Assembly: GCF_018860805.1 (NCBI RefSeq)
Contig: NZ_JAHKQR010000011.1
Location: forward strand, 1,172,366-1,236,365
DNA: 64,000 nucleotides
Reading direction: 5' to 3'
From: Aestuariibacter sp. A3R04
GTDB taxonomy: Bacteria > Pseudomonadota > Gammaproteobacteria > Enterobacterales > Alteromonadaceae
How positions within the stretch are numbered: position 1 is the stretch's first letter; the number at the start of each line of letters is the position of its first letter. Shown piece by piece: positions 1 through 9,349 of the stretch. The notes beneath the pieces are model-generated. The model did not search any database. It had not been told where the DNA came from and saw only the letters and a program-made list of their open reading frames with translations. Position numbers and translations under genes: made by a program.

Positions 1-233
1 TTCCCTGTTCCCAGACTTTTAAAGTAATGGGGATCGCCCATGAAGATTTGCCGCAGCATGTTGTAACCTGTTTGCAGGCGCATGCACCCGGAGATTACTC
101 TCCGACGGTAAAGCCAAGTAAGAAAGGCAATTATCACTCGGTTTCAGTGAGTGTTAGGGTAACGAGTAAAGAACATATGGAAACCATTTACACGGAACTC
201 GCCAAACTCGAATTGGTCAGGGTTGTGCTGTAA
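1..233 (+). CDS. ybeD: YbeD family protein (DUF493), 3' part
   Basis: The reading frame is open from base 3 (Pro-Cys-Ser-Gln-Thr-Phe-Lys-Val) and ends at a TAA at 231-233, so the gene begins before the window. The residues around [20 protein letters not shown] and the C-terminal ELVRVVL match the YbeD/DUF493 family, a small ACT-like protein of about 87 residues encoded just before lipB in many gammaproteobacteria. About 76 residues are present, so only the extreme N-terminus is missing. The molecular role is not settled; the lipB neighbourhood is the main clue. The next gene starts immediately after the stop codon, which suggests one transcript. The methionine at 27 is internal and not the start. 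Confidence 0.93.
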   Translation, partial: PCSQTFKVMGIAHEDLPQHVVTCLQAHAPGDYSPTVKPSKKGNYHSVSVSVRVTSKEHMETIYTELAKLELVRVVL

Positions 234-896
234 GTGATTCAACGTCATTCTAATAACCCGGTTATCATTCGCCAATTGGGTTTGCAACCTTACCTGCCCG
301 TGTGGCAAAAAATGCAAGCTTTCACTGATCTTCGAAACAGTGAAACCACTGACGAAATCTGGCTGGTAGAACATGAACCCGTGTTCACCCAGGGGCAGGC
401 AGGAAAGGCAGAACACGTGCTAATGCCCGGCGAGATCCCGGTGGTCAATGTGGATCGCGGCGGTCAGGTGACTTACCACGGTCCGGGCCAGCAGGTCATT
501 TATTTGCTACTGAATATTAAAAGGCGCAAACTCGGGGTCAGGCAGTTGGTGACTGCAATGGAAGATTCCGTTGTTGCACTTTTGGCTGAATTCGGTATTG
601 AAGCGTACGCCAAAAAAGATGCACCAGGTGTATATTGTGACGATAAAAAGGTGTGTTCACTGGGATTGAGGATTAGAAAGGGATGTTCGTTTCACGGACT
701 GGCACTGAATGTTAATATGGATCTGTCGCCTTTTTCCCGCATAAACCCCTGTGGCTATGCTGGTATGGAAATGACCGATACAGCCAGGTTAAATGGTCCG
801 GATTCGCTGGAAAAAGCAGGAATGTCATTAACACATCATTTGTTGAATATCCTGAATATCAAACAGACGATTCAAAAAGAAGGTTTCGATGAGTAA
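234..896 (+). CDS. lipB: Octanoyltransferase LipB
   Basis: LipB moves the octanoyl group from octanoyl-acyl carrier protein to lipoyl domains, the first step of endogenous lipoate synthesis in the cytoplasm. The 220 residues hold the family block [11 protein letters not shown] (76-86), the catalytic lysine K139 in KVCSLGLRI and the catalytic cysteine C173 in [11 protein letters not shown]. The length fits the family. The start is a GTG directly after the ybeD stop codon, with no room for a separate promoter. The gene overlaps lipA by 8 bp, so the two are probably translationally coupled and supply the two successive enzymes of the pathway. Confidence 0.97.
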   Translation: MIQRHSNNPVIIRQLGLQPYLPVWQKMQAFTDLRNSETTDEIWLVEHEPVFTQGQAGKAEHVLMPGEIPVVNVDRGGQVTYHGPGQQVIYLLLNIKRRKLGVRQLVTAMEDSVVALLAEFGIEAYAKKDAPGVYCDDKKVCSLGLRIRKGCSFHGLALNVNMDLSPFSRINPCGYAGMEMTDTARLNGPDSLEKAGMSLTHHLLNILNIKQTIQKEGFDE

Positions 897-1851
897 CGCA
901 CGTCCTAAAGCCGGAGTAAAACTCCGCGATGATGAAAAAGTAAAGCACATACCCATTACAATCGTCCCGACTGAAAAAGAAGAGATGTTGCGTAAACCTT
1001 CGTGGATAAAAATTAAACTCCCACGAACCACAGATCGCATTGACGAAATCAAACAGACTTTGCGCAAGAATAAACTCCACTCTGTATGTGAGGAAGCGTC
1101 TTGCCCGAACTTGGCAGAGTGCTTCAACCACGGTACGGCAACGTTCATGATTCTGGGTGATATATGCACGCGCAGGTGCCCATTTTGTGATGTTGCCCAT
1201 GGCAAGCCACTTCCGCCAAGCGCCGAAGAACCGGAAAAGCTCGCTCGTACTATTGCCGAAATGAAACTCAAATACGTTGTTATTACATCGGTTGACAGAG
1301 ATGATTTACGGGACGGCGGAGCACAACATTTTGTAGATTGCATCAATGCCATTAGGGAGCACAGTCCCTCAACCACCATTGAAGTACTGGTACCAGATTT
1401 CCGCGGACGCATGGATCGCGCCTTAGAAATTTTCAAACAAGGGGTACCTGATGTGTTCAATCACAATCTCGAAACCATTCCCCGTCTTTATCGCGAGTGT
1501 CGGCCGGGAGCTAATTATCAATGGTCTTTGGATTTACTTAAAAAATTCAAAACACAACACCCTGACGTAAAAACAAAATCCGGATTGATGATGGGCATGG
1601 GTGAAAAAAATGAAGAAATTCAGGCCGTGTTGAGAGATTTGCGCGCTCACAACGTAGATATGCTGACCTTAGGTCAGTATTTACAACCATCACGCCACCA
1701 TTTTCCGGTTAAACGCTACGTACACCCTACCGAGTTTGATGCGTTAGGTGACTATGCCAAGGAAATTGGGTTCACCCACGCTGCGTGTGGTCCAATGGTT
1801 CGTTCCAGCTACCATGCCGACCAGCAAGCTGCCGGTAAAGAAGTCAAATAG
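889..1851 (+). CDS. lipA: Lipoyl synthase LipA (radical SAM)
   Basis: LipA inserts two sulfurs into the octanoyl chain on lipoyl domains, using S-adenosylmethionine and two iron-sulfur clusters. Both cluster motifs are present: the auxiliary-cluster cysteines in [12 protein letters not shown] (about 64-75) and the radical [11 protein letters not shown] (about 90-97). The 320-residue length is typical. The ATG lies inside the end of lipB, an 8-bp overlap. The product feeds pyruvate and 2-oxoglutarate dehydrogenases and the glycine cleavage system. A strong hairpin follows the stop codon. Confidence 0.97.
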   Translation: MSNARPKAGVKLRDDEKVKHIPITIVPTEKEEMLRKPSWIKIKLPRTTDRIDEIKQTLRKNKLHSVCEEASCPNLAECFNHGTATFMILGDICTRRCPFCDVAHGKPLPPSAEEPEKLARTIAEMKLKYVVITSVDRDDLRDGGAQHFVDCINAIREHSPSTTIEVLVPDFRGRMDRALEIFKQGVPDVFNHNLETIPRLYRECRPGANYQWSLDLLKKFKTQHPDVKTKSGLMMGMGEKNEEIQAVLRDLRAHNVDMLTLGQYLQPSRHHFPVKRYVHPTEFDALGDYAKEIGFTHAACGPMVRSSYHADQQAAGKEVK

Positions 1852-1860
1852 CCTTTCATT

Positions 1861-1883
1861 CCGCGTCAACCTCGTTGACGCGG
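1861..1883 (+). terminator. Hairpin after lipA
   Basis: A 10-bp perfect stem (CCGCGTCAAC / GTTGACGCGG, loop CTC) lies 9 bases after the lipA stop. No run of T follows, so it is not a textbook intrinsic terminator. It may protect the 3' end of the mRNA or act with Rho. Confidence 0.5.
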
Positions 1884-1998
1884 ACCCCCTTCCCTGTTGT
1901 TTCTATCTGGATGCTTTACACCTTAGCAGGAACAATCTGCCCGTCGGGGTGAATTACCCCATAATGCTGTTACAATAGCGCGAAAAAAAGGAGCGGAT

Positions 1999-3006
1999 AT
2001 GCGCAAACACATTTATATCGCTTACACTGGCGGTACCATTGGTATGAAGCCCTCCAACCAGGGCTATGTTCCAGCAGCGGGCTTCCTCGGAACTACATTG
2101 GCGAATATGCCAGAGTTTCACCGCCCTGAAATGCCTCTCTATACATTGCATGAATATAACAATTTGATTGACTCGTCCGATATGAACCCCGATGACTGGC
2201 AGCGCATTGCCGACGATATCGCCGCAAATTATCATAAATACGACGGTTTTATTATACTCCATGGCACCGACACCATGGCATACACGGCCTCAGCACTCAG
2301 CTTTATGCTGGAGGATCTGGCAAAACCGGTTATTGTTACCGGCTCTCAAATTCCCCTCGCCGAATTAAGGTCTGATGGCCAGGTGAATTTACTCAATGCA
2401 TTATACGTTGCTGCAAACTACCCCATTGCGGAAGTCAGTCTGTTTTTTAACAACCGTTTATTGCGGGGAAACCGCAGTAGAAAAATTGATGCCGATGGTT
2501 TCGACGCCTTCGACTCGCCAAATTTTCCACCTTTGTTAGAAGCGGGAATTAATATACGGCTAAAAGCGGGCACATTGGCAGAATCACGTGATGCACCGCT
2601 CAGAATCAGCAAGGTCACGGCTCAACCTATCGGCTTAGTCAGCCTGTATCCTGGTATTTCACCAGCAGTCATTAAAAACACGCTACAACAACCGGTTAGG
2701 GCACTCATCTTACTGAGCTATGGCGTGGGTAACGCCCCTCAACACCCGGCATTACTGGCGCAACTTCGCTTTGCCGCTGAACGGGAAATCCCTGTACTCA
2801 ATTGTACTCAATGTCTTCGCGGGCGGGTGAACATGGGCGGTTATGCCACGGGAAACAGCCTTAAAGAAGCCGGAGTATTGTCCGGAAGTGATATGACTCC
2901 GGAAGCCGCATTGGCAAAACTCCATTACCTGCTAAGCCAGTCTCTTAGTTACAATGAGATCCAACATAAACTCACCCATGACTTACGTGGTGAACTCAGC
3001 CTATAA
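1999..3006 (+). CDS. ansA: Type I (cytoplasmic) L-asparaginase
   Basis: Hydrolyses asparagine to aspartate and ammonia. The N-terminal YTGGTIG (9-15) carries the first catalytic threonine, T13, and HGTDTMAYTASAL (88-100) carries the second threonine-aspartate pair, T90 and D91. No signal peptide is visible, and the 335 residues fit the cytoplasmic AnsA type rather than the secreted AnsB type. A good ribosome-binding site (AAGGAG) lies 7 bases before the ATG. The next gene starts 9 bases after the stop, so the two are probably co-transcribed. Confidence 0.94.
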   Translation: MRKHIYIAYTGGTIGMKPSNQGYVPAAGFLGTTLANMPEFHRPEMPLYTLHEYNNLIDSSDMNPDDWQRIADDIAANYHKYDGFIILHGTDTMAYTASALSFMLEDLAKPVIVTGSQIPLAELRSDGQVNLLNALYVAANYPIAEVSLFFNNRLLRGNRSRKIDADGFDAFDSPNFPPLLEAGINIRLKAGTLAESRDAPLRISKVTAQPIGLVSLYPGISPAVIKNTLQQPVRALILLSYGVGNAPQHPALLAQLRFAAEREIPVLNCTQCLRGRVNMGGYATGNSLKEAGVLSGSDMTPEAALAKLHYLLSQSLSYNEIQHKLTHDLRGELSL

Positions 3007-3015
3007 AGACAATTT

Positions 3016-3855
3016 ATGACATATTATGAAGGCGCTTTGCACAAAATGTGCGTTTCGGCAGGCCCAAAAGGCGATGTGTTTTACAAACTCAAGCTAGGCG
3101 AGAATTCCATTGATATGAATGCCCTAATAGGCAAACACATTGAACTGGTTTCTCAAGGTGAGATTCGCTGTGTGAATTGTGATAAAAAAACGAAGAAAAG
3201 TTTTAACCAAGGGTATTGCTATCGATGCCTCATCACTCTTGCACAGTGTGATTCCTGCATGATAAAACCCGAGAAATGCCACTATCACGAGGGTACGTGC
3301 AGAGAACCTGAATGGGGAAAAGCACATTGTTTTAGCGATCACTACGTGTATCTTGCCAACACGGGGGCGGTAAAAATCGGCATCACCAGACATGTCTCCG
3401 AAGTAATATCTAGTCGCTGGATTGATCAGGGTGCCACAGAGGCCATGGTGTTTTTAAAAGTGAAAAACCGTTTGATAAGTGGCTTAGTGGAAACCGCATG
3501 CAAGAACCATATTGGTGACAAAACAAACTGGCGAACCATGCTCAAAGGTCAGCCCGAACCTGCCGCATTAAGTGATATAAAACGTGGGATCCTTGAAAAA
3601 ATAGCGCCGGAATTAACCCGAATTAAACAACAGCACGGCCAGGATGCTGTCGAGGATGTTAGCAGTCCACCTGTCGCAATTCATTACCCTGTAAACCATT
3701 TCCCTGTAAAAGTCAAATCTATCAATTTAGACAAAACGCCGACGTTTTCAGGTCTGTTACACGGCATCAAGGGGCAATACCTTTTACTTGACGACGACAG
3801 GGTAATAAATCTAAGAAAATACGCAGGTTACCAGGTTTCCTTATCCAGCCAGTAA
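3016..3855 (+). CDS. DUF2797 family protein
   Basis: A 279-residue cytoplasmic protein of the DUF2797 family, function unknown. The N-terminal part is rich in paired cysteines (CVNC at about 53-56, CYRC, CDSC, then CHYHEGTC), which suggests zinc binding. It is followed by VYLANTGAVKIGITR (about 109-124), which looks like the strand and KxGxT/R core of GIY-YIG nuclease-like folds. The C-terminal part is less conserved in appearance. It follows ansA by 9 bases with a weak Shine-Dalgarno sequence, so it probably relies on the upstream transcript. A nucleic-acid role is inferred from the fold hint only. Confidence 0.85.
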   Translation: MTYYEGALHKMCVSAGPKGDVFYKLKLGENSIDMNALIGKHIELVSQGEIRCVNCDKKTKKSFNQGYCYRCLITLAQCDSCMIKPEKCHYHEGTCREPEWGKAHCFSDHYVYLANTGAVKIGITRHVSEVISSRWIDQGATEAMVFLKVKNRLISGLVETACKNHIGDKTNWRTMLKGQPEPAALSDIKRGILEKIAPELTRIKQQHGQDAVEDVSSPPVAIHYPVNHFPVKVKSINLDKTPTFSGLLHGIKGQYLLLDDDRVINLRKYAGYQVSLSSQ

Positions 3856-3894
3856 CCCTTAAGCTCATGTCAAATGCAGGCCGGCCAGATCAAG

Positions 3895-4113
3895 CTACCT
3901 GCATTCTTCTCCCCCCATCTCACGGGCTAAATCGTCTAGCTTAGATGCTGTCTCGTCAAAATCTCCAGTTGTATATTGGTAGCCGATGAGAACGTGATGA
4001 TCTGTCTTTCCTCGCTTAACGGCAAGGTTGTTGACATCGAGGTGCCCGACCGTATTCAAAAAACGATAGGCAGCTGGCTGAGACGGAAAAATAAACTCAA
4101 CCTCTACTCTCAT
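3895..4113 (-). CDS. 72-residue conserved-context protein, unknown function
   Basis: I do not recognise a family. The protein is hydrophilic, with no signal peptide, membrane segment or cysteine pair until one C-terminal Cys. It opens with a MRVEVEFIFPS strand-like segment and reads like a small alpha/beta domain. Its ATG overlaps the TGA of the DUF349 gene in an ATGA, the same coupling seen higher in this operon, and this is the best evidence that it is a real gene. It is the last gene of the four-gene minus-strand operon. A chance open frame is possible but less likely given the exact coupling. Confidence 0.65.
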   Translation of the reverse strand: MRVEVEFIFPSQPAAYRFLNTVGHLDVNNLAVKRGKTDHHVLIGYQYTTGDFDETASKLDDLAREMGGEECR

Positions 4114-6914
4114 TGGGCAAATTTCTCCAACAAACTGAGGTCATTTTCAATATGATTAAGCAGCGCAGCCATTCTCTGAAACTCGCCAGTTTCCGACGAC
4201 AGTGAACTGGCAAACCAGCACTTAATACTTTGCGCCAGATTCACGTCATCACCGTGTTGTAACTTGTCAGCCATCATGGTCATTTGTACCTCCGAACGAA
4301 CGCGCTGACGGCCTTCAGGTGACGGTAAATCTACCAAAATTTCACACTGCGTAAGATACCACTCACTGGGCTTTGCGCTACCTGTAGCCGCAGAATCCGA
4401 CGTTAATACTTCTCGCCAACTTTTAGGCAGACTGGCCCAGGCTTCACTGTTTTTATCCCAGCCCTGTGCAGCATCACGCGAATTGAGCAAACTCAATAAC
4501 CCGTGAATTACTGACTTTTGAGCGCCGATCCAAGCTTTTTCTTGTCTGGCTTTCACCGCTTTTCTCAACTTTGACACGCGCTGTTGAATTACAGCCTGCT
4601 TGCCACTATGCAATGACGACATTTTCTCGAGAATTGGCTCAAGCGCTTTCTCCAGTGCTTCATCTGAGGTAATTGATTGCGCAGCAATCGCTTTAACGTC
4701 ATTGAGCAATATTTCCACCTGATCATTGAGCAGGGACATTTCATCATCCCTACGCGCTTTGGCCCGCTGAAAAATAATATCATTGGTTTCTTTAAACAGT
4801 TGCCACAGCTTGGTGTCATGACGTCTGCCTGCACTGCCAATCGTTTTCCACTCTTGCTGCAGTAACTTGGCCTGCTCTAAACTCTCAGTCAAAGTGCTTT
4901 CATCAAGCAGCATTTTGGCTTTCTCAATGATGGCTTTTTTCAACTGCCGATTCTTACCATGCCAGTCAGAGACAAGCCTGTTGACGTGTGCCGCAGCGCT
5001 ATCCCAACGTTCTCGAAGGTTTTCATAAACTGACTGTTCAACACTGCCGGCCTGACGCCATTGCTGTTTTAATTTCTCGCTGACTTTGGCCAGTTGCGCA
5101 TGATCCGTAATGGTTTGTGCAGCTTTTTCCATCTCTTCGATGCAAGCCAGACGTACCAACGCATTTTTCTGCCTTTCCTGTTCTTGTGCGGCATAAAAAG
5201 CCCTACAGGGTGCGAAGGCAGCCTCCAGGGCATCATCAAACTCCGCTTTGCTTGGATCCTCTTCACCAGGAATAGTCAATGACTGCCATTGTTGCCGCAA
5301 CAATTTAATTATTTTCGCTCTGTCAGCGATGTTTTCAGCCTCGGTGGAAGCCAAAGCCTGAGCTTCTGCCAGCAATGCCGGTTTCTTCGGCGCGGCTATA
5401 TCAGCTTGCCAATCAGCTAAACGGGTTATCGCCTCAGCGATAGTGTCATACCGGCGAGAGAACTGCTGAGCGACAGATGGCGGTAACGCTTCTACGGCCG
5501 TAGATAAATCCCTAAATCTCGCGATAGCTTGTCGATAACGCCCGGCATCGTGAAGATTACTCACAAGTGAGAGTAAGCGACGAGCTTCTTTAGTGGCCTT
5601 CTGTTCATTAAGCTGCTGTTCGCTTTTCTTGCGTTGCACGTGTTGCGAAATAGTATTCCAGCGTTCTTTATATGCTGCGGGAATAACATCTAGCGAAGAC
5701 AACTCAAGCTGCCAAAGTGACTTCACCTCTGCCCAGCGGTTGTTAACAAAGTCGCATTCATCTTCTTTAATTTCGTTCTCTGCTTGAGTGAGTATTTTTA
5801 GTAACCGCTGACCGGCTTGCTGTTGCTCATTAAACCGGGCAAGCCGGCTGTTCAAACTGCTAATCTGCTGTGCTATGCGGCTGAACTGAGTTACCTGGTC
5901 TGGGGAAAACGTTGTGATCCTGTTTTCCAACTCCCGCAATTTATCATTTACTGCACTTACATCAGCAAGCGTTGCGTCGCTAAGGCGCTCTGAAAAAAGC
6001 CATTCAACTTCTTTATTTACTGCGCCCGTATCCTGCCTGAGTTGTTTCCAGGCGTCTTCTGTTCGCTGTTGTAACGCCTTTGCTTCCCAGTCATCCTTCA
6101 AACGCTGTTCGTGGCTATGCACTTTATCTTTTAGTTGCTGATATTTGTTTTCCAATGTGTGGCGAACATCACTGCACAATACCGCGAAATCCGATTGCAC
6201 CCCTTCAAATTCAGTTTCGCATTCTTTTCGCCGCTCCACCACATCCTGATAATCAAAGCGCTCAGTCAATGCTTGAAGTTTGGATAAAGCAAGGGTAGCT
6301 TTTCTTTCAATTTGAATCGGCTTTTCCCTAGCTTGCTTTAACGCTTCAATGCGCTTCTCCAACGCGAGAAGAACATCTTTCGAATGGGATTTCTTTTGCC
6401 ATTTTGTCAGCTGACCGTCATCCGTTGTGCGGTTTATCAATGCTATCTTTATTCCGTCACTCTGCTGGCAGAAAAAGAAACGCGTAATAAATGCCTGCGT
6501 ACCGACTTTATCGAGTAGCACCAACACAGCTTCCTGGTTCAGTTCAGAAACCTTGTTTGAAAGCAAAACCTTTTTGACTAGATCAACGGGAGCTTGTTTG
6601 AGAAGAAACTCTGTCAACTCTTCAGCTGACACAACCTGGCAATCGGTATTGAGAATAGTCTGTTCCACCTGCCGGTTTGCCCGGCGTTGAACACGTTCAT
6701 CTTTCGCCGTTTGCGACATTTTAAGCCACAGTGGAAAGGAATTGAGTTTTTCCAGTGCGGCTAAACTAACCTCGGATTCACTGTCATTAAATGCCAACTC
6801 GTGCAGTGCAGAACGCTCTTTCGCTTTCTGCGGAGACAGCTCGGCAATAGCTTTAATACGTTTTTGCGGATCACGACTCGCGTAGGGAGGGGTAAAAAAT
6901 CGACTAAATATCAT
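4110..6914 (-). CDS. DUF349 repeat coiled-coil protein
   Basis: A 934-residue, highly charged protein with long predicted coiled-coil stretches. It repeats short units of the type L..QWK.IG or RW..A (for example around 'LLQQEWKTIGSAGRRHDTKL'), which are typical of DUF349 proteins. There is no signal peptide or membrane segment. The N-terminal 150 residues look like HEAT-type helical pairs (DPQKRIKAIAELSP). The function is unknown; a structural, nucleic-acid-binding or RNA-linked role has no support beyond architecture. It overlaps yeaC by 11 bp upstream and the 72-residue gene by 4 bp downstream. Confidence 0.88.
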   Translation of the reverse strand: MIFSRFFTPPYASRDPQKRIKAIAELSPQKAKERSALHELAFNDSESEVSLAALEKLNSFPLWLKMSQTAKDERVQRRANRQVEQTILNTDCQVVSAEELTEFLLKQAPVDLVKKVLLSNKVSELNQEAVLVLLDKVGTQAFITRFFFCQQSDGIKIALINRTTDDGQLTKWQKKSHSKDVLLALEKRIEALKQAREKPIQIERKATLALSKLQALTERFDYQDVVERRKECETEFEGVQSDFAVLCSDVRHTLENKYQQLKDKVHSHEQRLKDDWEAKALQQRTEDAWKQLRQDTGAVNKEVEWLFSERLSDATLADVSAVNDKLRELENRITTFSPDQVTQFSRIAQQISSLNSRLARFNEQQQAGQRLLKILTQAENEIKEDECDFVNNRWAEVKSLWQLELSSLDVIPAAYKERWNTISQHVQRKKSEQQLNEQKATKEARRLLSLVSNLHDAGRYRQAIARFRDLSTAVEALPPSVAQQFSRRYDTIAEAITRLADWQADIAAPKKPALLAEAQALASTEAENIADRAKIIKLLRQQWQSLTIPGEEDPSKAEFDDALEAAFAPCRAFYAAQEQERQKNALVRLACIEEMEKAAQTITDHAQLAKVSEKLKQQWRQAGSVEQSVYENLRERWDSAAAHVNRLVSDWHGKNRQLKKAIIEKAKMLLDESTLTESLEQAKLLQQEWKTIGSAGRRHDTKLWQLFKETNDIIFQRAKARRDDEMSLLNDQVEILLNDVKAIAAQSITSDEALEKALEPILEKMSSLHSGKQAVIQQRVSKLRKAVKARQEKAWIGAQKSVIHGLLSLLNSRDAAQGWDKNSEAWASLPKSWREVLTSDSAATGSAKPSEWYLTQCEILVDLPSPEGRQRVRSEVQMTMMADKLQHGDDVNLAQSIKCWFASSLSSETGEFQRMAALLNHIENDLSLLEKFAQ

Positions 6915-7194
6915 CCTGCTTAAACCGGGCTATGGTGTTCTCATCCTGTTCCTTGTGCAGTGCTTCACGGAACTCTCTTTTACTTTTTTGCACAATGTCT
7001 CCGTGTTCGTTAACTGTCATGTGCTCAGAAGATTTTTCAATTTTAGACTGATACAACAACACAGCCTGCATGCAACTTTCCTTTTGCTCTTCTGTTAAAA
7101 CCGCGCCGTCCAACCATTTACCCGTTTCCACAGCCTGACGCAAACGCTGGTAAATGTCGGGCGTCATTGCGGCAAGTAAAGCATCTATATTCAT
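6904..7194 (-). CDS. yeaC: YeaC-like protein (DUF1315)
   Basis: A 96-residue cytoplasmic protein. The opening MNIDALLAAMTPDIYQRLR followed by a GKW.DG...T.EQ block matches the YeaC/DUF1315 family of gammaproteobacteria, whose function is unknown. It sits between a zinc-ribbon membrane protein gene (ATGA overlap) and the DUF349 gene (11-bp overlap). It is therefore translated as part of one operon, and its role may be tied to that of the DUF349 protein. Confidence 0.85.
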   Translation of the reverse strand: MNIDALLAAMTPDIYQRLRQAVETGKWLDGAVLTEEQKESCMQAVLLYQSKIEKSSEHMTVNEHGDIVQKSKREFREALHKEQDENTIARFKQDDI

Positions 7195-7520
7195 GAAGAA
7201 AATCGTTTAATAATGACTAATCTGACTCGGTTGACAACATACCACATAAAGCCAACTATCGCTGTTAAAATAGCAATATTAAATTGCGTATCACCCGGTG
7301 CTGGACGCCCCCAGTAAAGCAACCCAAACCCGGTTACAAACAATAACACCGCCATCAGTGACTGGTTTTGTATGCTTTGCTTTTTCTTATATCGCTGCAA
7401 ATTTTGCTTGCGCAGAATATCTTCCGCGGATGCATCGCCCACACCAAAATCACAATGGGGGCAAACAGAAGATTTATCGGAAATTTTTTTGCCGCACGCC
7501 GGGCAATCAGTTAATGCCAT
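7191..7520 (-). CDS. Zinc-ribbon membrane protein
   Basis: A 109-residue protein. An N-terminal zinc ribbon (CPACGKK...SSVCPHC, Cys at about 6, 9, 19 and 22) is joined by a basic linker (QRYKKKQS) to two hydrophobic helices at about 52-70 and 79-100, so it is probably an inner-membrane protein with a cytoplasmic zinc finger. It is the first gene of the operon with yeaC and the DUF349 gene, and it ends in an ATGA overlap with yeaC. No specific function can be assigned. Confidence 0.8.
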   Translation of the reverse strand: MALTDCPACGKKISDKSSVCPHCDFGVGDASAEDILRKQNLQRYKKKQSIQNQSLMAVLLFVTGFGLLYWGRPAPGDTQFNIAILTAIVGFMWYVVNRVRLVIIKRFSS

Positions 7521-7579
7521 TTTGGCTCCTGTCAGTTCATGTATTGATTAATTTTTAGCAGCTATTGTGAAAACAAAAA

Positions 7580-7599
7580 AAGGACACAGCCGTGTCCTT
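7580..7599 (-). terminator. Intrinsic terminator of the AGCS symporter gene
   Basis: Read on the minus strand, an 8-bp perfect stem AAGGACAC / GTGTCCTT with a 4-base loop is followed by TTTTTTT. It lies 45 bases after the symporter stop codon. Confidence 0.88.
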
Positions 7600-7643
7600 A
7601 TTCTGACTAAACACGTCTATGCGTGCTGTACACTGCCAGCAGA

Positions 7644-9305
7644 CTATTCGTCTTTCACTTTCGACCAATAGTCGTTCACAGTTTGTTTCATCTCTTTACT
7701 GAGCATGACTATACCAAACAGATTCGGTATTGTCATAACCACAATAGCTACAGCAGAGAGTGCCCACACCAGCGTAGTATCAGAAAAAGAGGCCCAGACA
7801 AAACCCGCGACATAAATAACCCGATAAGGCATGACGGAACGGGGCCCCAGTAAGTAGGTCATGGCACGGTCACCGTAATACGACCAGGCAATGGCAGTGG
7901 AAAACGCAAACAACATCAGGCCAATGGAAACGATGTACTGCCCGTAATTGCCGAAATAACCGCGGGTAAAGGCAATGGTCGTCAACGCAGCAGAGTGTAC
8001 CAGAGATTTGCCGGAGACTTCGAGGTTATCTTTAACAGGCTTACCGTCTTTTATTTGTAAGGTACCTGTATATGCATCTTCAACGCCCAGGGAATACTTG
8101 ACATCTTCCGCAATTGAACGCGCATTAATCAGAGTGAAACCGTCGCTTACTGCGGTGCCGTTTACCACCGTTATGGCGCCGTTATAAGGCACTATTTTGT
8201 TGCCTTCCAGATCATTTAGATACTGATACAGTGCAGTGCGATCCGCTTCATTGCTGTCGTCGTAATGTCCTTCAACAAAATACATATCTGAGCGGTCAAA
8301 TACATTTTCATGCTTTTCTTTCCAAACGCCTGAAGAAAGGATAACCAACCCCGTTACTGTACAAATCAAAATGGTATCGATAAAAGGTTCCAGTAGCGAT
8401 ACCATCCCTTCTGATGCTGGCTCGTCGGTCTTTGCCGCGGCGTGAGCAATCGGTGCGGACCCCTGCCCGGCTTCATTGGAAAACAGCCCCCGGTTTACCC
8501 CCCGATTAAATGCATAGGCCAAGGATGCACCTAGAAAACCTCCTGCCGCTGCCGACCCTGTAAATGCGTCAGAAATAACAGCCGCAAAAGAAGGGCCAAT
8601 ATTCTCTATGTTGGCAAAAATAACAGCTAGTGCGCCAATTAGATAAATAACGGCCATAATGGGCACAACTTTGGAAGTAAATGCTGCAATGCGCTGAATA
8701 CCACCGAGAATAACCAGAGCCAGTAAAATTCCCAGTACACTTCCCACAACCACGGGTTCAAAGCCGAAGGTAGCTTCAATACTCTGAGCGATCCCATTGC
8801 TTTGCGGCAGATTTCCCGTACCAAACGAACTAATAACCGTGGCGACAGCAAAAGCGATGGCCAACCATTTCATGTTTAAACGACGATCCATGTAATACAT
8901 AGGGCCGCCGGCCATAGTGCCGTCTTGCGTTTTAACCCTGTATTTGTGTGAAAGAGTCACTTCCACAAATTTTGTCGTCATCCCTAAGAACGCCGTTGCC
9001 CACATCCAAAAAAGGGCTGCGGGCCCACCTAAGAAAATGGCAAATGCTACACCGCTGATATTTCCTGTACCAACGGTACCAGACAATGCCGTGGTTAAAG
9101 CGCGAAAATGAGTAGTATCACCTTCATCGGTAGACTTGTCGTACTTGCCAGTTACCACTAGCCATGCGTGTTTAAAAAATCGAATCTGTGGAAACTTGAG
9201 ATAAATGGTGAAGAAAAGCCCTACACCTAACAAAACAAATGGGAACCAGTCAGCCCCCCCCAATATGCCATCTAACGACACCAAAAAATCGTATAGCCCT
9301 TCCAA
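7644..9305 (-). CDS. Sodium:alanine/glycine symporter, AGCS family
   Basis: An inner-membrane transporter that brings in alanine or glycine with sodium. The N-terminal block ([17 protein letters not shown]), [19 protein letters not shown] (about 69-87), [10 protein letters not shown] and the conserved [19 protein letters not shown] identify the family, with about ten or more hydrophobic helices. At 553 residues it is longer than the usual roughly 450. The extra length is a soluble, acidic stretch of about 110 residues (about 330-440) between two membrane segments. It stands alone, with its own terminator downstream. Alanine versus glycine preference cannot be told from sequence. Confidence 0.93.
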   Translation of the reverse strand: MEGLYDFLVSLDGILGGADWFPFVLLGVGLFFTIYLKFPQIRFFKHAWLVVTGKYDKSTDEGDTTHFRALTTALSGTVGTGNISGVAFAIFLGGPAALFWMWATAFLGMTTKFVEVTLSHKYRVKTQDGTMAGGPMYYMDRRLNMKWLAIAFAVATVISSFGTGNLPQSNGIAQSIEATFGFEPVVVGSVLGILLALVILGGIQRIAAFTSKVVPIMAVIYLIGALAVIFANIENIGPSFAAVISDAFTGSAAAGGFLGASLAYAFNRGVNRGLFSNEAGQGSAPIAHAAAKTDEPASEGMVSLLEPFIDTILICTVTGLVILSSGVWKEKHENVFDRSDMYFVEGHYDDSNEADRTALYQYLNDLEGNKIVPYNGAITVVNGTAVSDGFTLINARSIAEDVKYSLGVEDAYTGTLQIKDGKPVKDNLEVSGKSLVHSAALTTIAFTRGYFGNYGQYIVSIGLMLFAFSTAIAWSYYGDRAMTYLLGPRSVMPYRVIYVAGFVWASFSDTTLVWALSAVAIVVMTIPNLFGIVMLSKEMKQTVNDYWSKVKDE

Positions 9306-9349
9306 GGTATGTTCCCCTCAATATATTGTTGTTATTTTGCGTGTTGTTA

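Noticed and set aside
828..1460. 210-residue open frame on the minus strand over lipB/lipA
   Set aside because: It lies antisense to two well-identified genes and has no recognisable domain or ribosome-binding site.
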